From positions 120,778 through 184,777 of the forward strand of contig NZ_RCTF01000010.1 of the NCBI RefSeq assembly GCF_003667445.1: a stretch of DNA of 64,000 bases, given 5' to 3'. Source of the DNA: Xanthobacter tagetidis. Lineage in GTDB: Bacteria > Pseudomonadota > Alphaproteobacteria > Rhizobiales > Xanthobacteraceae. A model generated the notes under the pieces. It saw only the letters and a program-made list of their open reading frames with translations, was not told where the DNA came from and searched no databases. Positions within the stretch are counted from its first letter, which is position 1; each line of letters begins with the position of its first letter. Positions 7,927-17,399 of the stretch are shown here, piece after piece. The translations under genes were made by a program, and so were the position numbers.

Positions 7927-8241
7927 ATGGACCACCGCCTCGTCTACACCACCTTCCCCGACCGCGCGGCTGCCGAGCAGGCCGCGCGCGCTTTGCTGGA
8001 CCAACGGCTCATCGCCTGCGCCAACATCCTGCCGGGCATGGTTTCGCTCTATCGCTGGGAGGGCAAGACCGAGCGCGCCGATGAGGTGGTGATGCTGCTG
8101 AAGACCACGGCCGCCCGCGCCGATGACGTGGTCGCGGCGGTAGCCGCGCTCCATCCCTATGAGGTGCCGGCGCTCCTGGTGCTGCCCGTCGCGGGCGGCG
8201 GCGCGCCGTTCCTCGCCTGGATCAGTGCCGAGACGGCCTGA
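7927..8241 (+). CDS. cutA: Divalent-cation tolerance protein CutA
   Basis: A 104-residue protein matching the full CutA1 trimer subunit: TTFPDRAAAEQAARALLDQRLIACAN at the N-terminus, the central IYRWEGK-type segment (here LYRWEGKTERADEV), then LHPYEVPALLVLPV. CutA1 proteins are very stable homotrimers linked historically to copper tolerance; their molecular role is unsettled. ATG 7927 gives the normal family length; the frame continues upstream only through repeat sequence. It is convergent with the inositol monophosphatase gene. Confidence 0.92.
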   Translation: MDHRLVYTTFPDRAAAEQAARALLDQRLIACANILPGMVSLYRWEGKTERADEVVMLLKTTAARADDVVAAVAALHPYEVPALLVLPVAGGGAPFLAWISAETA

Positions 8242-8245
8242 CCCC

Positions 8246-9034
8246 TCAGGCCGCCTTCAGCAGGCGGTGGAGATCGCGGCGGATCACCTCGTTGCCGGCG
8301 ATCACGTGGCCCTTGTCGAGAACCTTGTCGCCGTCGTCCATGTCGGAGACGTAGCCGCCGGCCTCGCGCACCAGGATCAGGCCCGCCGCCATGTCCCAGG
8401 CCGCAAGGTTGCGCTCCCAGAAGGCGTCGAAGCGGCCCGCCGCCACCCAGGCAAGGTCGAGCGCCGCCGAGCCGGTGCGCCGAAGGCCCGCCACATGGCT
8501 TTGCACCGCCGCCAGCTCGCGGTTGAACTGGCCGTGGTCGCCGCGACCCATGTGCGGCAGGCCGCAGCACACCACCGCATCGGCGAGCTTCTTGCGCGCG
8601 GCGACGCGGATGCGCCGGTCGTTCATGAACGCGCCCTGGCCGTGCTCGGCGACGAACAGTTCGTCCGCGACCGGATTGTAGATCGCACCCGCCACCGGCG
8701 TGCCGTTGCGCACCAGCGCCACCGAGATGGCGAACATGGGGATGCCGTGCAGGAAGTTGGTGGTGCCGTCGAGCGGGTCCACCACCCATTCGTTGGCGGG
8801 ATCGCTGCCCTCCACCCGGCCGCGCTCCTCCATCAGGAAGCCGAAGCCGGGACGCGCCTTGGACAGCTCGGCGAACAGCACGTCCTCGGCCTTGCGGTCT
8901 GCGGCGGAGACGAAGTCCGCCGGCCCCTTCATGGACACCTGGAGCTGCTCCACCTCCCCGAAGTCGCGGGCCAGCGCGCGGCCGGCCTTGCGCACGGCCT
9001 GCACCATGACGGTCATGAGGGGGGTACGGATCAT
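8246..9034 (-). CDS. Inositol monophosphatase family protein
   Basis: A 262-residue Mg2+-dependent phosphatase of the SuhB/IMPase fold. All metal-site motifs are present: GPADFVSAADRKAE, the EE of FLMEERG, VVDPLDGTTNFLHGIP, and AWDMAAGLILVREAGG near residue 215. Substrate could be myo-inositol-1-phosphate, histidinol phosphate or another small phosphate ester. In E. coli, SuhB also acts in rRNA antitermination complexes. Start ATG 9034 fits the conserved MIRTPLMTVMVQAVRKAGR N-terminus. The longer frame upstream is only open-frame noise. Confidence 0.92.
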   Translation of the reverse strand: MIRTPLMTVMVQAVRKAGRALARDFGEVEQLQVSMKGPADFVSAADRKAEDVLFAELSKARPGFGFLMEERGRVEGSDPANEWVVDPLDGTTNFLHGIPMFAISVALVRNGTPVAGAIYNPVADELFVAEHGQGAFMNDRRIRVAARKKLADAVVCCGLPHMGRGDHGQFNRELAAVQSHVAGLRRTGSAALDLAWVAAGRFDAFWERNLAAWDMAAGLILVREAGGYVSDMDDGDKVLDKGHVIAGNEVIRRDLHRLLKAA

Positions 9035-9176
9035 CGCGAAAGGGTTCCCGGAATTGGCCGTGCGGGCGCCCGCTTTCGGGGCGCGCCTCGGCGGGGCAGG
9101 CGTGAAGTCGGCGCGAGGTGTGCCCGCGACATGCGGCGCCGTCAAGGCGGCGCTTCGGATCGGGAGGCGCGCGCCC

Positions 9177-10289
9177 TCAGCCGCCCCACTTGCGCGCCAG
9201 CGCCTCGGCCTTCTGGCGGTCGGCGTCGGGGAGCTTGGCCACCAGATCGTCCAGCATCGGGTCGCCGAGGCCCTTCTTCTTCGCCACCAGGTGCCAGCCG
9301 GCGGCCGCCACCTTGTCCTGGCCGGCGCCGCGTCCGGCCGAGAGCAGCCGGGCATAGCGGTTCTGCGCGATGGCGTTGCCGGAGAGCGCCGCGCGGCGGA
9401 ACATGGCGGCGGCCGCCGCCTCGTCCTTCGGCACCCCGACCCCGTTGAACAGCATGATGGCGAATTCCACCTGGGCGGTGACGTGGCCGAGCCGCGCCGC
9501 CTTGGCCATCAGCTTGGCGGCGCGGGCATTGTCCTTGTCCACGCCGTTGCCCTCTTTCACCAGGACGGCGAGGGCATAGACCGCATCCTCAAGGTCGTAA
9601 TTGGCCGCCACCTCGAACCAGTGCGCGGCCTCGGGCACGTCCTTCGGCACCGTGCGGCCCTGGAGATAGAGCAGGCCGAGATTGTAGGCCGCGGCCCCGC
9701 TGCCCTTCTCCGCCGCGGTCTTGAACAGGCGCGCGGCCGCCGCCTCGTCCGCCTTCTCGCCCTGGCCGGTGAGCGCCATGAGGCCGAGCGCGAACAGCGC
9801 GTCGGACGAGCCGGCGTCGGCCGCCTTCTTGTACCAGTCGCGCGATTTCTTGAGGTCCTGCGGCACGCCGAAGCCGCGCCCGTAGAGCTCGCCGAGCAGC
9901 GTCATGGCGGCGGCGTCGTTGCCGGCGCTCACGCGCTTCTGCGCCTCGGCATAGGCGGTGAGGAAATAGCCGCGCTGGTAGGCGCCATAAGCGAGGTCGC
10001 CGCCGCCCGCGGGCGGCGGCTCCGGCGGCTTCGCGGGCTCGGCCTTGGCGCCCGCGCCCGGCTTGGCGGCGGGCTTGGCGCCGGGCTTCGGCGCCGGCTT
10101 CGGGGCGGGCTGGGCGGCCGGAGCGGCCGTGCCGGGCTGAACGGTGTTGGGCAAAAGCGGCGGCAGCGGCGTCAGCGGCGTGGGCGGAGCCTGCGCCGTC
10201 TGCGCGGCGGCCCGGCCCGGCGCCGCGACGCCGAGTGCGAGCGCCAGCACCATCGCGCCCGTCGGAAGAGCCGCGAAGCCGCGCCGCAT
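9177..10289 (-). CDS. Exported SEL1-like repeat (TPR-type) protein
   Basis: A 370-residue protein with a signal peptide (MRRGFAALPTGAMVLALAL..., cleavage near RAAAQ). A low-complexity Pro/Ala/Lys linker follows at about residues 35-95. From about residue 125 there are at least five SEL1 repeats with the A...LG.LY..G.GVP.D...A..W...AA..G pattern. Such repeats scaffold protein-protein contacts in the periplasm or envelope. Its ATG overlaps the stop codon of the preceding ThiE-like gene (TGATG), so the two are probably co-translated, although no functional link is evident. Confidence 0.87.
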   Translation of the reverse strand: MRRGFAALPTGAMVLALALGVAAPGRAAAQTAQAPPTPLTPLPPLLPNTVQPGTAAPAAQPAPKPAPKPGAKPAAKPGAGAKAEPAKPPEPPPAGGGDLAYGAYQRGYFLTAYAEAQKRVSAGNDAAAMTLLGELYGRGFGVPQDLKKSRDWYKKAADAGSSDALFALGLMALTGQGEKADEAAAARLFKTAAEKGSGAAAYNLGLLYLQGRTVPKDVPEAAHWFEVAANYDLEDAVYALAVLVKEGNGVDKDNARAAKLMAKAARLGHVTAQVEFAIMLFNGVGVPKDEAAAAAMFRRAALSGNAIAQNRYARLLSAGRGAGQDKVAAAGWHLVAKKKGLGDPMLDDLVAKLPDADRQKAEALARKWGG

Positions 10290-10876
10290 CAGGCGCCGGC
10301 CTCGGCGATGCGCGCCATGGCGGCGGCGACGTTGGCCGGCCCCTGGCCGGCGTCGAGCAGCGGCCCCGCAAGGGCGACGAAATCGACCCCGGCGCGCGCC
10401 AGCGCCTCCACCTCGTCGAGCGAGGTGGCGACGCCCACGCAGGGCACCTCGAACACCTCGGCCCACCAGGCGGCGAGGTCGAGGGTGCGGGGAAAGCTGC
10501 CGGCGGCGCCCGCGAGGTCGCCGAACAGCACGTAGTCGGCGCCGCTCTCGCCCGCGACCATGGCCTCGTGGCGGTCGGTGAGGCCGCCGGCACCGACGAT
10601 GGCGTCCGGCTTCAGCGCCGAAAGCGCGGCCTTGAGCGCGGCCGGATCGCCCACATGCGCCCCGTCGAGCCCCTCGACGGCCGCACGCGCGCCGCCCTCC
10701 GCCAGTGCGGCGACGTCGCGCCGCTGCGCCTCGGCCACCTGATCGGCGGGCGGCGGGCCGCGCCAGATCACGGCCGCCACGTCGCCCGCATCGAGGCAGG
10801 CGCCGAGGTCGGCGACGCCTTGCGGCGGCAGGATCATCATCAGGCGTGCGCCGGGCGGCGGCAGGGAGGCGCTCAT
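10289..10876 (-). CDS. Thiamine-phosphate synthase-like protein (ThiE/TenI family)
   Basis: A 195-residue TIM-barrel protein of the ThiE/TenI family. Recognisable segments are VEGLDGAHVGDP, where ThiE has D.VH.G, then DAIVGAGGLTDRHEAM, ADYVLFGDL and the terminal GVDFVALAGPLLDAG. Standard ThiE joins HMP-PP and thiazole phosphate to make thiamine phosphate; some relatives are aromatase or sensor paralogues. No other thi gene and no TPP riboswitch signature lie upstream, so it may be a divergent paralogue. ATG 10876 is chosen because upstream residues do not resemble the family. Confidence 0.72.
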   Translation of the reverse strand: MSASLPPPGARLMMILPPQGVADLGACLDAGDVAAVIWRGPPPADQVAEAQRRDVAALAEGGARAAVEGLDGAHVGDPAALKAALSALKPDAIVGAGGLTDRHEAMVAGESGADYVLFGDLAGAAGSFPRTLDLAAWWAEVFEVPCVGVATSLDEVEALARAGVDFVALAGPLLDAGQGPANVAAAMARIAEAGA

Positions 10877-11229
10877 GGGTGCGATCGGTCGGCCAAGAAA
10901 CGGGCAAAAGCGGGGCGCGCCGCAGCGCCGCCCCGCGGGGAGCGCGACCTTAGCCGCTGCCCCCCGCAAAGGAAACCGCGTCGCGCCCGTGCTGCGAACC
11001 GCCGCGATGCCCCGCGACATGCAGGGCAAATCGATTTAGAACTGGGCCTCGTTCGACCGTCGGCGGGATGGATGGCAGTGCGGCGCGCCTTTCGCGGAAC
11101 GTCCGGCGGCGAGCGGCATTGCCTCCTTGCAGGCGCCCTGTTGCAGGCGCCGCCGATCGACGGAATCAGGCGGCGGTCGCGGGGCTTGCGGAGCGCCGCC
11201 GGTCGGGCGTACGGGGACGGGAGACAGGA
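10877..11229. other. Divergent intergenic region between thiE-like gene and zwf
   Basis: No gene and no riboswitch fold are recognised in these 353 bases. The 10-base palindrome AAATCGATTT (11028-11037) resembles operators of LacI/GalR-family repressors and lies 193 bases upstream of the zwf start. It might control zwf-pgl-pgi. Confidence 0.35.
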
Positions 11230-12705
11230 ATGGTCGCACGGGTGATTGAGGTGGAGCCCTTCGACATCGTCGTGTTCGGCGCGACCGGCGACCTCGCCCG
11301 GCGCAAGCTCCTGCCCGCCCTCTACGAGCGCGACCGCGCGGGACAGCTCCCCGACGCCTGCCGCATCTTCGGCGCCTCGCGCCGCCCCATGGCGCGCGAC
11401 GCCTTCGAGGCGTTCGCCCGCGAGGCGGTGGAGGACCGCGACGGCATCGAGGAGAACGCCCCCGGCGACCTCACCCGCTTCCTGAAGCGGCTCGATTATG
11501 TGGCGGTCGACGCGGTCTCGGACGCCGGCTGGGACGATCTCGCGGCGCGCCTCAAGGAGGCCGAGGACCGGGTGCGGGTGTTCTATCTCGCGGTCGGCCC
11601 GGACCTGTTCGACGACATCTGCGCCCGCATCGGCGCCCACGGCCTCGTCACGCCGCTCACCCGCGTGGTGGTGGAGAAGCCGGTGGGCAAGGACCTCGCC
11701 TCGGCGCGCAAGGTGAACGCCGCCGTCGGCCGGGTCTTCCCCGAGGAGGCGGTGTTCCGCATCGACCACTATCTCGGCAAGGAGACGGTGCAGAACCTGA
11801 TGGCGCTGCGCTTCGCCAACGCCTTGTTCGAGCCGATCTGGAACAACGCCCACATCGACCACGTGCAGATCACGGTGGCCGAGAGCCTCGGCACCGCCGG
11901 GCGCGCCGGCTATTACGACACCGCCGGCGCGCTGCGCGACATGGTGCAGAACCACATCCTCCAATTGCTCTGCCTCGTCGCCATGGAGCCGCCGGTCTCG
12001 CTCGACGCCGACGCGGTGCGCGACGAGAAGCTGAAGGTGCTCAAGGCCCTGGTGCCGATCGGCGAGAAGACGGCCGGCCAGCTCACCGTGCGCGGCCAGT
12101 ACCGCGCCGGCGCCTCGGCAGGCGGGGCGGTGCCGGGCTATCTGGACGAGCTGGGCGCCGGCGCCTCCGGCACCGAGACCTTCGTGGCGCTGAAGGCGGA
12201 GATCGCCAACTGGCGCTGGTCGGGCGTGCCGTTCTACCTGCGCACGGGCAAGAGGCTGGCGAGCCGGGTCTCCGAGATCGTCATCCAGTTCCGCCCCATC
12301 CCGCACTCGGTGTTCGACGGGCAGGCCGGGCCGATCATGGCCAACCGCCTCGTCATCCGCCTGCAGCCGGACGAAGGCGTGAAGCTCTGGATCATGATCA
12401 AGGACCCCGGCCCCGGCGGCATGCGGCTGCAGCACGTGCCGCTCGACATGAGCTTCGCCAGCGTGTTCGGCGTGCGCAATCCCGATGCCTATGAGCGCCT
12501 CTTGATGGACGTGGTGCGTGGCAACCAGACGCTGTTCATGCGTCGCGACGAGGTCGAGGCCGCCTGGCGCTGGGTCGACCCCATCCTGGAGGCCTGGCGC
12601 AATTCCCGCGAGGCGCCGAAGCCCTACACCGCCGGCACCTGGGGGCCGTCCGCCGCCATCGCGCTGATCGAGCGCGACGGGCGCACCTGGGCGGACGACG
12701 CCTGA
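11230..12705 (+). CDS. zwf: Glucose-6-phosphate 1-dehydrogenase
   Basis: A 491-residue NADP-dependent dehydrogenase that oxidises glucose-6-phosphate to 6-phosphogluconolactone, feeding the pentose phosphate and Entner-Doudoroff routes. The N-terminal dinucleotide motif is FGATGDLARRKLLPALY, the active-site peptide is RIDHYLGKETVQNL (around residues 175-190), and VPFYLRTGKRL is present. Start ATG 11230 is preceded by GGGAG. It is first gene of zwf-pgl-pgi: eight bases to pgl, then an overlap or near-overlap into pgi. No edd or eda is nearby. Confidence 0.97.
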   Translation: MVARVIEVEPFDIVVFGATGDLARRKLLPALYERDRAGQLPDACRIFGASRRPMARDAFEAFAREAVEDRDGIEENAPGDLTRFLKRLDYVAVDAVSDAGWDDLAARLKEAEDRVRVFYLAVGPDLFDDICARIGAHGLVTPLTRVVVEKPVGKDLASARKVNAAVGRVFPEEAVFRIDHYLGKETVQNLMALRFANALFEPIWNNAHIDHVQITVAESLGTAGRAGYYDTAGALRDMVQNHILQLLCLVAMEPPVSLDADAVRDEKLKVLKALVPIGEKTAGQLTVRGQYRAGASAGGAVPGYLDELGAGASGTETFVALKAEIANWRWSGVPFYLRTGKRLASRVSEIVIQFRPIPHSVFDGQAGPIMANRLVIRLQPDEGVKLWIMIKDPGPGGMRLQHVPLDMSFASVFGVRNPDAYERLLMDVVRGNQTLFMRRDEVEAAWRWVDPILEAWRNSREAPKPYTAGTWGPSAAIALIERDGRTWADDA

Positions 12706-12713
12706 GCCCGGCC

Positions 12714-13427
12714 GTGGACGACGCCCCCCTGCCCTTCGCGCTCGCGGCCTATGAGGACCGGGCCGCGCTCGCCCGCGCGCTCGCCGCCCATGTGGCGCAG
12801 GCGCTGCTTGCCCGCACCGCGCGGGACGGCGCGGCGAGCCTCGCCGTCTCCGGCGGGCGCACGCCGGCCTTGTTCCTGGAGACGCTTTCGGCGGCGCCGC
12901 TCGACTGGGGCCGGATCAGCGTGACGCTGGTGGACGAGCGCTGGGTTCCCGAGACCTCCGACCGCTCCAACGCCGCTCTGGTGCGCGCCCACCTGCTGAA
13001 GGGCGCGGCCGCCGCCGCCCGCTTCGTGCCGCTCTTCACCGGCGCGCCGACGCCGGAGGCAGGGCTTGCCGCCGCCGAGGAGCGCGTCGGCGGCCTGCCT
13101 CACCCGTTCGCCGCCGTGGTTCTGGGCATGGGCGACGACGGACACACCGCGTCGTTCTTTCCCGGTGCCGAAGGCCTCGAAGCCGCCATCGACCCGGCCG
13201 CGCCGGCCCTGCTCGCGGCCATCCGCGCCGAAGCGGCGGGCGAGCCGCGCATCACCTTTACCCTGCCGGAGCTGCTTGCCGCCGACACGCTTCTGCTGCA
13301 CATCGAGGGCAAGGTGAAGCGGGAGGTGCTGGAGGCGGCCTCCCGCCCCGGCCCGCAGGGGCAGATGCCCATCCGGGCCGTGCTCCGCCACGCCCGGCGC
13401 CCCCTCGATGTCCTGTGGTGCCCCTGA
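12714..13427 (+). CDS. pgl: 6-phosphogluconolactonase
   Basis: A 237-residue DevB-type lactonase that hydrolyses the lactone made by Zwf. The conserved segments are [30 protein letters not shown] and [18 protein letters not shown], followed by [13 protein letters not shown]. The start is GTG 12714, eight bases after the zwf stop, so it is translated from the same message. Its stop overlaps an in-frame ATG of pgi (TGATG). Confidence 0.95.
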   Translation: MDDAPLPFALAAYEDRAALARALAAHVAQALLARTARDGAASLAVSGGRTPALFLETLSAAPLDWGRISVTLVDERWVPETSDRSNAALVRAHLLKGAAAAARFVPLFTGAPTPEAGLAAAEERVGGLPHPFAAVVLGMGDDGHTASFFPGAEGLEAAIDPAAPALLAAIRAEAAGEPRITFTLPELLAADTLLLHIEGKVKREVLEAASRPGPQGQMPIRAVLRHARRPLDVLWCP

Positions 13428-13438
13428 TGGAGACGTGC

Positions 13439-15073
13439 ATGAGCGAGACCGAGGCCCTCTGGCAGTCCCTTTCGACCGCCTGGACGGCGGACCGGGAACG
13501 CCCGCTGAGGGAGGTGGTCGCGGAGCCGGAGCGGTTCGAGGACTTCTCGTGCGCCTTCGGGGACCTGCTGCTCGACTTCTCCAAGACCGCCCTGTCCAAG
13601 CACAGCCTCGGCCTGCTGCTGGACCTCGTCCGCGCGGCAGGGGTCACGGCGCGGCGCGACGCCATGTTCGCGGGCGAGCGGATCAACGCCACGGAAGGCC
13701 GCAGCGTGCTGCACGTCGCATTGCGCGACGGCGAGGACGCGCCGCTCGCGGTGGACGGCGCGGACGTGAAGCCGCCGGTGCGCGAGACCCTGGCGCGGCT
13801 GTTCGCCTTCGCCGACGACGTGCGCTCCGGCACCATCGCCGGCGCCAAGGGCGACCGCTTCACGGACGTGGTGAATATCGGCATCGGCGGGTCGGACCTC
13901 GGCCCGGCGATGGTGACGGGGGCGCTTGCGCCCTACCATGACGGCCCGCGCTGCCACTTCGTCTCGAACGTGGACGGCGCCCATATCGCCGACACGCTGA
14001 AGGGGCTCGACCCGGCCACCACGCTGTTCGTCATCGCGTCGAAGACCTTCACCACGGTCGAGACCATGTGCAACGCGGCCACCGCCCGCGCCTTCATCAA
14101 GGACGCGCTGGGGGAGGCCGCGGTGGCGGACCATTTCGCTGCCGTCTCCACCGCGCTCGACAAGGTGGGCGCGTTCGGCATCCGGCCCGAGCGCACGTTC
14201 GGCTTCTGGGACTGGGTGGGCGGACGCTATTCGGTGTGGTCCGCCATCGGCCTGCCGGTGATGCTCGCGGTGGGGCCGCAGAACTTCCGCGAGTTCCTGG
14301 CCGGCGCCGCGGCCATGGACGAGCATTTCCGCACCGCGCCGCCGGAGATCAACCTGCCGGTTCTGCTCGCGGCGGTCGGCCTGTTCCACCGCAACGTCTG
14401 CGGCTTTCCGAGCCGCGCCGTGATCCCCTACGACCAGCGGCTCGCGCGCTTTCCCGCCTATCTCCAGCAGCTCGACATGGAGAGCAACGGCAAGAGCGTG
14501 ACGCTCGACGGCAAGCCGGTCGCCCGGCCCACCGGGCCGATCGTGTGGGGCGAGCCGGGCACCAATTCGCAGCACGCCTTCTTCCAGCTCATCCACCAGG
14601 GCACGGACGTGATCCCGGTGGAGTTCCTGATCGCCGCAGAGGGCCACGAGCCGAAGCTTTTGGAGCATCACCAGCTGCTGGTGGCCAACTGCCTCGCCCA
14701 GTCCGAGGCGCTGATGCGCGGGCGCACCCTGGAGGAGGCGGCGGCGCAGCTGCGCGCCAAGGGGCTCGACGCGGCCGAGGTGGCGCGGCTTGCTCCGCAC
14801 CGGGTGTTTCCCGGCAGCCGGCCTTCGGTGACATTGGCCTATGCCCAGCTCGATCCCTTCACCCTCGGCCGGCTGATCGCGCTCTACGAGCACCGGGTGT
14901 TCGTGGAGGCGGCGGTGTGGGGCATCAATGCCTACGACCAGTGGGGCGTGGAGCTGGGCAAGGAGCTGGCGACCGAGCTTCTGCCGGCGGTGATGGACGC
15001 CAAGGTGCCGCCCGGAGCCTCCGCCTCGACGCGCGGCCTGCTGACGCACCTCAAGGAGATCGGCGGCCGCTGA
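13439..15073 (+). CDS. pgi: Glucose-6-phosphate isomerase
   Basis: A 544-residue isomerase linking glucose-6-phosphate and fructose-6-phosphate. Conserved segments are [30 protein letters not shown], the [10 protein letters not shown] loop, [12 protein letters not shown], and [19 protein letters not shown] with the active-site histidine. The late QWGVELGK motif is present. ATG 13439 is chosen because GGAG sits six bases upstream; ATG 13427, overlapping the pgl stop, is the alternative and would add four residues. In this operon order it could return fructose-6-phosphate to glucose-6-phosphate for Zwf. Confidence 0.96.
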   Translation: MSETEALWQSLSTAWTADRERPLREVVAEPERFEDFSCAFGDLLLDFSKTALSKHSLGLLLDLVRAAGVTARRDAMFAGERINATEGRSVLHVALRDGEDAPLAVDGADVKPPVRETLARLFAFADDVRSGTIAGAKGDRFTDVVNIGIGGSDLGPAMVTGALAPYHDGPRCHFVSNVDGAHIADTLKGLDPATTLFVIASKTFTTVETMCNAATARAFIKDALGEAAVADHFAAVSTALDKVGAFGIRPERTFGFWDWVGGRYSVWSAIGLPVMLAVGPQNFREFLAGAAAMDEHFRTAPPEINLPVLLAAVGLFHRNVCGFPSRAVIPYDQRLARFPAYLQQLDMESNGKSVTLDGKPVARPTGPIVWGEPGTNSQHAFFQLIHQGTDVIPVEFLIAAEGHEPKLLEHHQLLVANCLAQSEALMRGRTLEEAAAQLRAKGLDAAEVARLAPHRVFPGSRPSVTLAYAQLDPFTLGRLIALYEHRVFVEAAVWGINAYDQWGVELGKELATELLPAVMDAKVPPGASASTRGLLTHLKEIGGR

Positions 15074-15113
15074 GGCGCCATGCTGCTATGCAGCAAAGAC
15101 AGGGCTCGGTTAC

Positions 15114-15126
15114 GTATTATGTATAC
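15114..15126. promoter_or_regulatory. GTAT-N5-ATAC operator-like palindrome upstream of the small membrane protein
   Basis: GTAT-tatgt-ATAC lies 85 bases before the ATG at 15211. The identical architecture occurs at 20139-20151 (frc) and 20829-20841 (CBS protein), with one-mismatch copies at 16962-16981 (first OxlT). It is read as a candidate GntR-FCD operator. Confidence 0.55.
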
Positions 15127-15210
15127 CACAGAGATCCGGAAGTGAGTCAGGATGCCTTCTGTAATCGGGAGGTCACCTCCCGGTCGGCGCCCCGGCGCCC
15201 GGAGGCAGAC

Positions 15211-15447
15211 ATGAGCGTTTTCGACTTCGCCGCCCTCGGCATATTCGGCATCACCCTGACCGCCGCCACCATCGGCTTCTCCTCGCCCCGCCCGTTCCTC
15301 GCGGCCGGCGGCGACGTGGGCCTGTCGATCGTCGACGCGCTCGGCGAGGCCCCGGCCGCGCCGCGCTTCGCCGGCGTCCGCTTCGGCGGCTCGCAGAACG
15401 GCGAGACGCGCGAGCCGGCGGTCGCCGCCTTCCCGCGCGCCTTCTGA
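15211..15447 (+). CDS. Small membrane protein (78 aa), hypothetical
   Basis: A 78-residue ORF with an ideal GGAGG six bases before ATG 15211. Residues 4-22 (FDFAALGIFGITLTAATIGF) form one likely membrane span; the rest is Ala/Gly/Arg-rich and probably flexible. I recognise no family. It faces the OxlT gene and shares its terminator. A GTAT-N5-ATAC palindrome upstream matches those in front of frc and the CBS-domain gene, so it may belong to the oxalate regulon. Function is unknown; an accessory role to a transporter would be a guess. Confidence 0.6.
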   Translation: MSVFDFAALGIFGITLTAATIGFSSPRPFLAAGGDVGLSIVDALGEAPAAPRFAGVRFGGSQNGETREPAVAAFPRAF

Positions 15448-15450
15448 ACG

Positions 15451-15482
15451 AAAAAAGAGGGAGAGGCGCCAACCTCTCCCTC
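15451..15482 (-). terminator. Rho-independent terminator of the first oxlT-like gene
   Basis: A perfect 10-bp stem (15457-15466 with 15473-15482, loop CGCCAA) is followed on the minus strand by six T residues. It ends the OxlT transcript and can also stop the facing small-ORF message. Confidence 0.88.
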
Positions 15483-15529
15483 CAGGACGGCGCGGGGTGG
15501 AAACGGCGCGCCGGTAGCTTTGTGCGGGC

Positions 15530-16843
15530 TCAGCGCGCGATCTCGGGCGCCCGGCCCTCGACCGTCTCGATCGCGCGCGCCTGCGAGACGAATCGCGCCC
15601 GGAGCGGCTTCAGGACGAAGATCGCCATCAGCGCCGCGATGGCGTTGACCGCGGCGGTGATGAGGAACACCAGGTCCCAGTTGCCGAGGCTCGCCACCGC
15701 CACCGAGGCCATGGGCACCACCAGCGAGGCGGTTCCCTTGGCGGTGTAGAGCAGGCCGGCATTGGTGGTGGCGAACTTCGAGCCGAACGTGTCGCCGCAG
15801 GTCGCCGGGAACAGCGAGTAGATCTCGCCCCAGGCGAAGAAGACGAGGCCTGTGAGGATCACGAACGCCACCGGATTGGCGCCGAAATGCGCCAGCGCCA
15901 GCACGCCGACCGCCTCCAGCGAGAAGGCGATGAACATGGTGTTCTCGCGGCCGATATTGTCCGACACCCAGCCGAAGAAGGGCCGCGTGACGCCGTTCAG
16001 CACCCGGTCGATGGACAGCGCGAAGGTGAGCGCCGGCATGGTCAGGCCGAGGATCGAGACCGGCACGTCGGCGATCTTGAAGTCCTTGGCGATGGAGCCG
16101 AGCTGGGCGGTCGCCATGAGCCCGCCGCCCGCCACCAGGACGAACATCAGGTACATGATCCAGAACACCGGGGTCTTCACCATCTCGCCGGGGCCGTAGC
16201 TGCGCCGGCTCTGGTTCACCGCCACCTCGACCTTGGGCAGCTGGCCCTCCTTCGGGCTCTGGAGCAGCAGCGCCAGCACGAACACCACGGCGCCCTGGAG
16301 CAGGCCGAAGAACAGGAAGGTGTGCTCGTAGCCCTGCGACTTGATCATCGCCGCGATGGGCACGATGGTCAGCGCCGAGCCGGCGCCGAAGCCGGCGGCG
16401 GTGATGCCCGCGGCGAGGCCGCGCCGGTCCGGGAACCACTTCAGCGCCGCACCGACGCAGGTGCCGTAGACCGCGCCCGCGCCGGTGCCGCCGATGGCGG
16501 CGGAGACGTAGAGCATCGTCAGGCTGTCGGCCATGGAGTTCAGCCACCAGGAGGCGGCGCACAGGATGCCGCCGAGCATCACCACGATGCGCGGGCCGAA
16601 CTTGTCGACGAACCAGCCCTCGATGGGCACCAGCCAGGTCTCGAACAGCACGAAGATGGTGAAGGCCACCTGGATGGCGGCGCGGCCCCACTGGTGCTTC
16701 TCGTTCATGGGCTCGACGAACAGCGTCCAGCCGTACTGGAGGTTGGCGATCATCGACATGCAGACGACGCCGATGAGCAATTGGAGCCAGCGCCCGCCCA
16801 CGGGGCCGCGGCCGGCCGCGGCCGGCAGAGTTGAAGACGGCAT
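15530..16843 (-). CDS. oxlT: Oxalate/formate antiporter-type MFS transporter (copy 1)
   Basis: A 437-residue, 12-span MFS protein of the oxalate:formate antiporter family. OxlT exchanges oxalate(2-) for formate(-), which both feeds oxalate catabolism and conserves energy. Visible marks include LQYGWTLFVEPM in span 1, KFGPRIVVMLGG, ALKWFPDRRGLAAGI, the NGVTRPFFGWVSDNIGREN loop, and LLYTAKGTASLVVP in a late span. The lysine of that last segment probably corresponds to the charged substrate-binding Lys of OxlT. ATG 16843 is favoured by an AAGGGAAGG stretch upstream. It has its own promoter region (16844-17286) and terminator. Substrate is inferred from linkage to frc. Confidence 0.82.
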   Translation of the reverse strand: MPSSTLPAAAGRGPVGGRWLQLLIGVVCMSMIANLQYGWTLFVEPMNEKHQWGRAAIQVAFTIFVLFETWLVPIEGWFVDKFGPRIVVMLGGILCAASWWLNSMADSLTMLYVSAAIGGTGAGAVYGTCVGAALKWFPDRRGLAAGITAAGFGAGSALTIVPIAAMIKSQGYEHTFLFFGLLQGAVVFVLALLLQSPKEGQLPKVEVAVNQSRRSYGPGEMVKTPVFWIMYLMFVLVAGGGLMATAQLGSIAKDFKIADVPVSILGLTMPALTFALSIDRVLNGVTRPFFGWVSDNIGRENTMFIAFSLEAVGVLALAHFGANPVAFVILTGLVFFAWGEIYSLFPATCGDTFGSKFATTNAGLLYTAKGTASLVVPMASVAVASLGNWDLVFLITAAVNAIAALMAIFVLKPLRARFVSQARAIETVEGRAPEIAR

Positions 16844-17286
16844 TTCCTTCCCTTTCTCACTGGGGATCATCGAAGGACGATGAACGGCCCGTGACGGACA
16901 CCATTCGGCCGCACCTCGTTGAGGCGGATGCGGCTGCGTTCCGTCGGGAAGGATGGGTCAGGAATACCGTATACCGTATGCAAGTTTCGGCTATGTAACG
17001 GCTACTTTGGCCCCTTGGGCGGTGTTTCGCGCGGTTCGAGCGGCATGCGGAGACCACTCAGCGCAGGAGAGCGCGCATCCTCCTGCCCTGCCGGTGAGGG
17101 GAAGCCGATTCCGTCTCGTGCCGGTTCGCGGACTCTCCCCTGCGGACTGCGCAAGGCGGGGAGGCGCAGGGCCGCCCGGGCAGGAGCGGCCGGCCGAGGG
17201 GCGAGGCGCCGCGGCCTTGGGGCGCCGACCGGCCCCTCGGGCCCGTCCGACCCGTATGATCGCCCCTCAAGCCCCAGCGCCAACAC
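16844..17286. other. Upstream region of oxlT copy 1, no gene seen
   Basis: No coding sequence is supported here. Two overlapping, one-mismatch versions of the GTAT-N5-ATAC palindrome sit at 16962-16974 (GAAT-accgt-ATAC) and 16969-16981 (GTAT-accgt-ATGC), about 120-140 bases upstream of the OxlT start. The remainder, 17000-17280, is GC-rich and I see nothing in it. Confidence 0.5.
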
Positions 17287-17318
17287 AAAAAAATGGCCCC
17301 GACACGCGTCGGGGCCAT
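17287..17318 (-). terminator. Rho-independent terminator of the second oxlT-like gene
   Basis: An inverted repeat ATGGCCCCGAC...GTCGGGGCCAT (17293-17318) with a 4-base loop is followed on the minus strand by seven T residues (17287-17293 region). Confidence 0.88.
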
Positions 17319-17399
17319 GCAGGGGCCGCCCAGAAGGCGGTGGAGGGACTTCAGGCGCGCGCCGCGACGAGGTGCGGCGCGCGCGATCCTATGGAGCGG

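Noticed and set aside
10877..11229. TPP riboswitch upstream of the ThiE-like gene
   Set aside because: No CTGAGA-type THI-box or matching helices were found on the minus strand.
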